A stretch of 64,000 nt of DNA from Pleurodeles waltl (Eukaryota > Chordata > Amphibia > Caudata > Salamandridae), in NCBI RefSeq assembly GCF_031143425.1, contig NC_090447.1, positions 846,429,760 through 846,493,759 of the forward strand, given 5' to 3'. The notes beneath the pieces are model-generated. The model worked only from the letters and a program-made list of their open reading frames with translations, was not told where the DNA came from and did no database searches. The translations under genes were made by a program, and so were the position numbers. How positions within the stretch are numbered: position 1 is the stretch's first letter; each line of letters opens with the position of its first letter. Below are positions 58,025 to 64,000 of this stretch, one piece after another.

Positions 58025-58905
58025 CAGAGTCACCACATCAATCAGATACAGCTTAAAGTGGAAGGACGTGGAACCTTTGAGATTGATGAGAGGGGTTTGT
58101 TGAGGCTGTTTCATTGTATATTAATGACCTGAGCTCATACCTGATCTCAAGAGGCAAGGAGCTGTCAAACGTGAGGTTTATGTTTGTTCAAGCACTGCTA
58201 TATCCAGACAATGCCGTTTTGATTTCCCACTCCCTTAAAAAACTCAGCAGTCTTACAGGGTATTCTGTTATGTATAAGGACAATTTGAACCTTGAGACAA
58301 ATATTTCCAAAACACAGTACATGTTATATGGCAGTGCAATGTAAGACTTATTACAAACAAGGGGAAGGCCATTATAAAGATCAATGATTATTCATATCTG
58401 GGGGTGCTATTTGATTCACAAAGTGTTTGGCTACCTATTTGTACAAATGCCTTCAATTTAATGTTCTGTTAGGGCCTTATTTGATTTTGATGGTAGAATA
58501 AAAAGCAAACCAATGTCACCAATATTAGAAATTTACCAGCATAAGTGTCTGCCAGTAATGACATATGGGGTTATCGAAACTGCCATAAACACTAACTGGA
58601 GAAGAATTGTTTTTTTTAGGTGGCTCCTAGGGCTATCTCCCTCTACTTCTCACTATTTTATACCTGATGAGTTAGGTAGGAGTGGACGGAGCTTGCACAG
58701 TTCCACTATGTGGAATTCTGCGAAGTGGTTAAAGCTTGATGGAATTACGCCAGCAGGCAGAAATGCTCAGTGCTCCGATTCGCACAATGTATTTCATGTT
58801 CAGGAGCGTGATGGGCACTCTCAGGCTGAAAAAACGGGTGAATGGCACCACATGGTTCGCATGTGCGTGGCCTTTTTATTTTCTCTGTCTCTCTGTGCAT
58901 AGTGC
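58025..58905 (+). pseudogene. LINE reverse transcriptase C-terminal part
   Basis: SLYINDLSSYLIS is the region before motif C. ALLYPDNAVLIS is motif C, with YPDN in place of YADD, so catalysis is lost. SKTQYMLYG follows. Next come YQHKCLPVMTYGV and RWLLGLSPSTSHYFIPDELG, a C-terminal block typical of LINE polyproteins. The 3' tail to about 59045 has no poly(A) repeat that I can mark. Confidence 0.72.
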
Positions 58906-59056
58906 TGGGCCTAACTTTAATCCACCCTTAATCTTTTCAATCCCACCCTTTTCCATATTATCCACCCCTCATTTTCCTTTATTTCATCTGTGTGTCTTTG
59001 TGTAATTTACATTTCTGTCATTTCTTTGTGTTTTTCCTGACTATTTTGAACACTTT

Positions 59057-59300
59057 GGGGGTGATTCTAACCCTGGCGGTCGGTGATAAAGCGGCGGCCA
59101 AGCCGCCAACAGGCTGGCGGTCCAAAAAATAGAATTGTGACCCTGGCGGGAACCGCCAACACAGCCCGCCACATTAACACTCCGCCCGCCACGGCGGTAC
59201 AGACAAACAGCGCGGCGGTCACCGCCAACAGACAGGCGGCAGACAATGTACCGCCCACAGTATCATAACTCACCAATCCGCCACCTTTTCGGGGGCGGGA
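59057..59300 (+). repeat. Harbinger terminal and subterminal repeat region
   Basis: The terminus resembles that at 53211 (GGGGGTCATTCTGACC). Multiple ACCGCC/GGCGGT words, GGAACCGCCAACACAGCCCG and similar blocks fill the subterminal stretch, likely binding sites for the Myb-like protein by analogy with other Harbingers. Confidence 0.65.
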
Positions 59301-59384
59301 GCCCCGCCGATAAAAACACGGTGGAAACAGACTACGAACGGGAAAACGTTCACCTCTACGCACTCCACGAGGAAGGAGGACAGC

Positions 59385-59467
59385 ATGGAACCCGAATTAA
59401 ACATCTTACCTGCTCTCGTCTACCTGCTCATCTACCACGAGTACGAACGCCGGCGCAGACGACAACG
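59385..59467 (+). other. Candidate first exon reading inward from terminus
   Basis: ATG at 59385 gives MEPELNILPALVYLLIYHEY followed by an Arg-rich tail, then a GTGAGT donor at 59468. A short hydrophobic then poly-Arg exon with a consensus donor looks like an N-terminal exon of a Harbinger protein, but no second exon was found nearby on this strand. Could be chance. Confidence 0.35.
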
Positions 59468-59469
59468 GT

Positions 59470-59955
59470 GAGTACAGCACCTACGACACACGGGAGGGGG
59501 GAGGAGGAAAGCTTACGGCACACACATTAGCGACCCCCACCCCCCCAAACTATGTACACACCAATGCAGAGCAACAAGTCACAGTGACACCACCCAAACC
59601 CCCCTGAAAAATGCAAAGACATAATTAAATTGTCATTAAAAATTTATGTACAAAATAGGCTCTGAAAAGTAATGGTCAACTAGCCAAAAAACAATATCAA
59701 AATAATTCTATATACAGTGCAATGGATAACCGAGGCAATTAGTCCTGCACATCAAAAGAAAATCGAAGTGTCCGTGGGCCAAAGTGTAACAACACAAGGG
59801 CAAAGCCCACACAGGAGACCTGAGTCCTCTGGAGAGAACACTGCAGCGGCATCTGATGAAAAAACTACAGGCACCTCAGGGGGAAGGGAAGGGGGGTGCA
59901 CCACAGCCACATGAGTCCACTACGCCAGATCCACGAAGGGGCCACCATGCCAAAT
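59470..59955. other. Non-repetitive spacer, probable 3' end of gene B transcript
   Basis: Lies between the candidate plus-strand exon and the minisatellites. It is AT-richer at 59610-59720, where minus-strand poly(A)-signal-like sequence (ATTTTTAATGACAATTTAAT) occurs. No domain. Confidence 0.3.
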
Positions 59956-60562
59956 GTGCCATCCTGGGGAGTGCAAAGCCACAGTCTCTCAAGTCTCTAC
60001 AGTAGGTGGGTTGCCCACTGTTCCATCCTGGGGAGTGCAAAGCCACAGTCTCTCAAGTCTCTACAGTAGGTGGGTTGCCCACTGTTCCATCCTGGGGAGT
60101 GCAAAGCCACAGTCTCTCAAGTCTCTACAGTTGGTGGGTTGCCCACTGTGCCATCCTAGGGAGTGCAAAGCCACAGTCTCTCAAGTCTCTACAGTTGGTG
60201 GGTTGCCCACTGTGCCATCCTGGGGAGTGCAAAGCCACAGTCTCTCAAGTCTATACAGTAGGTGGGTTGCCCACTGTTCCATCCTGGGGAGTGCAAAGCC
60301 ACAGTCTCTCAAGTCTCTACAGTAGGTGGGTTGCCCACTGTTCCATCCTGGGGAGTGCAAAGCCACAGTCTCTCAAATCTCTACAGTTGGTGGGTTGCCC
60401 ACTGTGCCATCCTGGGGAGTGCAAAGCCACAGTCTCTCAAGTCTCTACAGTTGGTGGGTTGCCCACTGTGCCATCCTGGGGAGTGCAAAGCCACAGTCTC
60501 TCAAGTCTATACAGTAGGTGGGTTGCCCACTGTTCCATCCTGGGGAGTGCAAAGCCACAGTC
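59956..60562. repeat. 64-bp minisatellite, ~9.5 copies, with 256-bp higher-order period
   Basis: The unit runs GCCATCCTGGGGAGTGCAAA..CACAGTCTCTCAAGTCT..GGTGGGTTGCCCACTGT. Copies repeat every 64 bp. Variants (GTTCC or GTGCC; CAGTAGG or CAGTTGG; CTCTACAG or CTATACAG) recur in the same order every four units, so a 256-bp higher-order unit is visible (units 3-6 and 7-10). 64 is not a multiple of 3, so it is unlikely to be coding. Confidence 0.92.
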
Positions 60563-60636
60563 CATCAGGTGGATTACAGTCTCCACTGGTCAAGGAGGAG
60601 GCATGGTGGGCACAGTGAACCGTTAACAGTGCATGC

Positions 60637-61405
60637 AGGAAGGGCCCAGCGGAGCGGTGGTTGAGACGGCGGTGCCCAGCGGAGCAGTGCTTGACAGGAA
60701 GGGCCCAGCGGAGCGGTGCTTGAGACGGCGGGGCCCAGCGGAGCGGTGCTTGACAGGAAGGGCCCAGCAGAGCGGTGCTTGACAGGAAGGGCCCAGCGGA
60801 GCGGTGCTTGAGACGGCAGGGCCCAGCGGAGCGGTGCTTGAGAGGAAGGGCCCAGCGGAGCGGTGCTTGACAGGAAGGGCCCAGCGGAGCGGGGCTTGAG
60901 ACGGCGGGGCCCAGCGGAGCAGTGCTTGAGACGGCGGGGCCCAGCGGAGCGTTGCTTGACAGGAAGGGCCCAGCGGAGCGGTGCTTGAGACGGCGGGGCC
61001 CAGCGGAGCGGTGCTTGAGACGGCGGGGCCCAGCGGAGCGGTGCTTGACAGGAAGGGCCCAGCGGAGCGGTGCTTGAGACGGCGGGGCCCAGCGGAGCGG
61101 TGCTTGAGACGGCGGGCCCAGTGGAGCGGTGCTTGAGACGGCGGGGCCCAGCGGAGCGGTGCTTGACAGGAAGGGCCCAGCGGAGCGGTGCTTGACAGGA
61201 AGGGCCCAGCGGAGCGGTGCTTGAGACGGCTGGGCCCAGCGGAGCGGTGCTTGAGACGGCGGGGCCCAGCGGAGCGGTGCTTGAGACGGTGGGGCCCAGT
61301 GGAGCGGTGCTTGAGACGGCGGGGCCCAGCGGAGCGGTGCTTGACAGGAAGGGCCCAGCGGAGCGGTGCTTGACAGGAAGGGCCCAGCGGAGCGGTGCTT
61401 GAGAC
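60637..61405. repeat. 29/30-bp minisatellite, ~26 copies
   Basis: Two interleaved unit types: GGGCCCAGCGGAGCGGTGCT followed by TGAGACGGCG (30 bp), or by TGACAGGAA (29 bp). They share the core ACGGCGGGGCCCAGCGG..GCGGTGCT with the neighbouring 33-bp array. The 29-bp units rotate the reading frame, so the 454-codon minus-strand frame across it is probably an artefact of missing stops. Confidence 0.92.
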
Positions 61406-61930
61406 GGCAGGGCCCTCTTCAGCGGTGCTCTTCTGCACGGCGGGGCCCTCTTCAGCGGTGCTCTTCTGCACGGCGGGGCCCTGTTCAGCGGTGCTCTTCT
61501 GCACGGCGGGGCCCTCTTCGGCGGTGCTCTTCTGCACGGCGGGGCCCTCTTCAGCGGTGCTCTTCTGCACGGCGGGGCCCTGTTCAGCGGTGCTCTTCTT
61601 CACGGCGGGGCCCTGTTCAGCGGTGCTCTTCTGCACGGCGGGGCCTTGTTCAGCGGTGCTCTTCTGCACGGCGGGGCCCTGTTCAGCGGTGCTCTTCTGC
61701 ACGGCGGGGCCCTCTTCAGCGGTGCTCTTCTGCACGGCGGGGCCCTGTTCAGCGGTGCTCTTCTGCACGGCGGGGCCCTCTTCAGCGGAGCTCTTCTGCA
61801 CGGCAGGGCCCTGTTCAGCGGTGCTCTTCTGCACGGCGGGGCCCTGTTCAGCGGTGCTCTTCTGCACGGCGGGGCCCTGTTCAGCGGTGCTCTTCTGCAC
61901 GGCGGGGCCCTGTTCAGCGGTGCTCGTCCA
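61400..61930. repeat. 33-bp minisatellite, ~16 copies
   Basis: The unit is CTCTTCTGCACGGCGGGGCC then CTGTTCAGCGGTG. On the minus strand it translates as the 11-residue repeat STAEQGPAVQK, in a frame different from gene B upstream. Variation is mainly CTGTTC versus CTCTTC (Gln or Glu at one position). It is linked by a shared core to the 29/30-bp array. Confidence 0.92.
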
Positions 61931-61968
61931 GTGAGTCAAGGGAGCCAGACCTGGCCTGGACTCCCTGC

Positions 61969-64000
61969 TCAGTGGCCCTCCGACCATGCTGTTGCTGGAC
62001 CCTTTGGTGACGGAGTCCTGGGCCCTTTGGTGTCCTCCCTAACACCCGGGATGGGGCTTGTGGGCCCCTCCTGCTCCGCGCTCCTGCTGGCTGACTTCTC
62101 CGCCCTGCTGCCCTTTCGCTCCTTAGATGGGGCTCTCGGGCCCTTGCCTCCCCTAGATGTTGTGGCTGGTGAAGTGGGCGAACTTTGCTCCTTGGGGGCA
62201 GCCGTGTCAGTCCTCTCACGGCGGCCCTTTAGTTTCCTAGTCCTCTTGCCTGGGGGGGGGCTGGCTGTCCCCTTGCTGCTGATTGAAGTGTCACTGCTGG
62301 CAAAGGGTGGACTCCAGAACCCATGCACCACAGTGACACTCGAAGCTGGGCTGGTGGTGGCTGAGGTTCTCTTGGGACTCTTTGCAGATGGAGGGGGTGG
62401 GTCAGTGGAGGGAAAGAGGTTAAGATTAGCAAGGAAAAGTTTTTTAGGACCAAGGTAAAGGGTAGGAGAAGTGGTGATGGGAGTGGAGGAAGAGGATGTG
62501 GTTGTAGGAGAGTCAGGTGTGCTGTCTTTGGGTGCAGGTGCTTGTGCTGGAGGCTGTCGTGAGGTGGATGGCTGTTGGGTGGGTGTCTGCCTGCGTTTGT
62601 GTGTCTTGGAAGAGGGGGTGACAGACACAGTGGGAGAGGACACAGGGGATGTGTAAATGGTAGTGGGGGTAGTGACTGCACGTGTGCGGACTGTACTGGA
62701 GGGTGTGCTGGTGATGGAAGCACTGGCTGATGGTGGTGTGCATGCAGGTGTGAGTGTAGACGTCACAGGGAGGGAGGAGGGAGACGAGGAGGAGGGGGAC
62801 ACAGAGGTGGTAGTGACTGTTGGAATGTCTGCATCTGGGTGTTGCTTGCGTGAATGCTTGTGGGTTCTGTGGTGCTTGTGTCTGGATGAGCTGCCCTTGG
62901 GTGTTGAGGTGTGTGCAGGCTGGTCTGATGGTGTGGATGGGATAGGCTGAGGAACAGGAGACAGAGACAGGGTGGAGGCAGTCAGAAGAGGGAGGCTGGA
63001 AACTGGGACAATGGCTGCCGTCAGTGCTGACGCCAGAGCATTGAACGATCGTTGATGGGCAGCCTGACCCGAATGAATGCCCTCCAGGTAGGCATTGCTC
63101 CGATGCACCTCCCTTTCTACCCCCTGGATGGCATTCAAAAGGGTAGTCTGCCCAACAATGAGGGTCCTCAGGAGGTCAATGACCTCCTCACTGAGGGCAG
63201 CAGGGGTAACAGGGGCAGGGGCTGAGGTGCCTGGGGCGAAGGAGACGCCCGCCTTCCTGGGCGAGCGGGCACGGAGCGTAGGCTGAGGGGCTGCTGGGAG
63301 GGCGGGGCTGGTGCGCTGGGTGGCGGCTGTACCTGTAGAGGCGGGGGGCCCGGATGTTGCCACCACCGCTAGGGAGCTCCCATCCGAGGACGTGTCGGTG
63401 TCGCTGGTGTCACCACCAGTCCCCGTTGTGGTGCTCCCCTCGCCCTCCGGATCACTGGTGTCCTCGGTGTCTGTTCCTGGGCCCACCGGGGCCTTGTGAC
63501 TTGCAGCTCCCTCGTGCTCCGATGCCAATTCTCCTCCGCCTGATGATGCTATTGCACACATGCACAAGAAGATGAAGAAGAAGGGTGGGGGGAGAAAAAC
63601 GAAGACCAGGTTGAGTGCATGCAATGTCAACACCGTTGGCGGAGAGGACAGACACAGGAGCCTCATGCACTAAGCCGCGCATTCGGGGTACACTACTCAG
63701 TACTTCTGACTAGGACAACAGGTCTAGAGACGACAAACGCGCACATGTGTGATGCTGGACCATCGATAGCTGTACTTGTCACCCTACAGAGGTGGGGGCC
63801 GGGAGCACAGGGCCATGCCTAAAGGAGAGGACTACACTACAGAAAGCGCCCTGGCCTAATGTCACCCACAACCCTCCTCCCCCACCCAGATGCCTCCACT
63901 GCGCAGAGAGATAGCAGAATGTGCTGATACTCACCCCCTTGTGTCTGCTGTGATGTCCTCAAGCGCCCATCCAAATCAGGGTAGGCCACTGCCAGGATCC
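61969..64000 (-). CDS. Harbinger Myb/SANT-like protein, gene B, copy 2 (partial)
   Basis: Exon 2 runs from beyond the window to 63935 (ILAVAYPDLDGRLRTSQQTQ, then donor GTGAGT), and exon 3 from 63548 to a TGA at 61969. The intron is 386 nt and phase 1 matches copy 1. Exon 3 starts ASSGGGELASEHEGAASHKA, continues through a Ser/Thr/Pro-rich acidic region and SEEVIDLLRTLIVGQTTLLN (helix shared with copy 1) to NAYLEGIHSG, then a Pro/Ser tail with KKLFLANLNLFPS. About 526 codons of exon 3 are open. Likely a DNA-binding transposition partner. The Myb domain itself lies mostly beyond the window edge. Confidence 0.8.

Larger units (their letters stand above)
54310..58905 (+). mobile_element. Non-LTR retrotransposon (unclassified LINE), split by an LTR-like element
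   Basis: EN, RT and C-terminal parts occur in the usual order on the plus strand, interrupted at 56173-58024 by the inverted LTR-like copy. Reading resumes within the RT after the duplication CAGAG. Many frameshifts and stops. The clade is uncertain: it is not the L2-like type at 51-52.6 kb, as its RT block and C-terminus (FIPDELG) differ. Confidence 0.75.
59057..64000 (-). mobile_element. PIF/Harbinger DNA transposon, second copy (runs off window)
   Basis: The terminus GGGGGTGATTCTAACCCTGG starts at 59057 and leads into a GGCGGT-rich subterminal region (59070-59300). Inside, on the minus strand, are the third exon and part of the second exon of Myb/SANT gene B, with three minisatellites between the gene and the terminus. 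The other end, and probably the transposase, lie past 64000. Compared with copy 1 this one keeps gene B in one phase through the Pro-rich region. Confidence 0.8.

Noticed and set aside
59956..60562. CRISPR-like look of regularly spaced repeats
   Set aside because: The 64-bp units are contiguous with no unique spacers, and the context is a vertebrate transposon.
60623..61987. 454-codon minus-strand frame across two minisatellites
   Set aside because: The 29-bp units rotate the frame and both strands are open in parallel; only the 33-bp part gives a regular peptide.
61188..62458. Plus-strand frames of 179-270 codons opposite gene B
   Set aside because: Antisense shadows of the minisatellite and of the Pro-rich exon; no splice sites or domains.
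1..64000. tRNA, rRNA or snRNA genes
   Set aside because: I looked for box A/B-like words and conserved cores by eye and found nothing convincing; a covariance-model scan would be decisive.

Overview
This window looks like intergenic DNA from a very large vertebrate genome, most probably a salamander or newt (a Pleurodeles-like genome is my best guess). That is an inference. It rests on dense nested transposons, many PIF/Harbinger elements with 3-bp target duplications, a DIRS tyrosine-recombinase retrotransposon, an L2-like LINE and kilobases of simple tandem DNA. I found no host protein-coding gene, tRNA, rRNA or CRISPR array. Every recognisable coding sequence belongs to a mobile element, and most are broken.

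Layout. 0-6 kb: an L1-like endonuclease scrap, AT-rich DNA and two Harbinger MITEs. 6.18-11.05 kb: a nearly full-length DIRS element on the minus strand, with inverted terminal repeats and gag, RT/RNase H and tyrosine recombinase. 11-14 kb: two copies of a ~900-bp MITE family. 14.5-23.1 kb: a huge degenerate GTGAGTGCATGAGTG-type tandem array, split by a 2.2-kb LTR-like element, a 720-bp palindromic MITE and a 1.4-kb insert carrying a BED zinc-finger fragment. 24-29 kb: an LTR-like stretch and a decayed minus-strand Helitron (HUH Rep) that itself contains a MITE. 29.8-38 kb: a ~320-bp satellite into which a 6.5-kb Harbinger element is inserted. The element has two different Myb/SANT genes and a DDE transposase, and it has lost its right end. 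38-47 kb: more MITEs, an SGNH-hydrolase fragment and a foldback element. 47-53 kb: another Myb/SANT relic and an L2-like LINE inside a chain of hairpins. 53.2-54.2 kb: a 943-bp Harbinger MITE. 54.3-58.9 kb: a LINE whose RT domain is split by a second copy of the LTR-like element. 59.06 kb to the edge: a second Harbinger element on the minus strand, with a largely open Myb/SANT exon and three adjoining minisatellites.

How the parts fit. Target duplications and interrupted reading frames order many of the insertions: LTR-like element into LINE, MITE into Helitron, Harbinger into satellite, MITE into tandem array. The Harbinger copies should have supplied a DDE transposase plus Myb/SANT DNA-binding partners, which by family knowledge act together on terminal repeats; the many MITEs are the non-autonomous side of such families. 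The observations I rate highest are the three-gene Harbinger layout, the three related minisatellites beside its Myb gene, the long LTR-like element with arrayed GAYGCA motifs, and the recurring chain-of-hairpins architecture of the non-autonomous elements.
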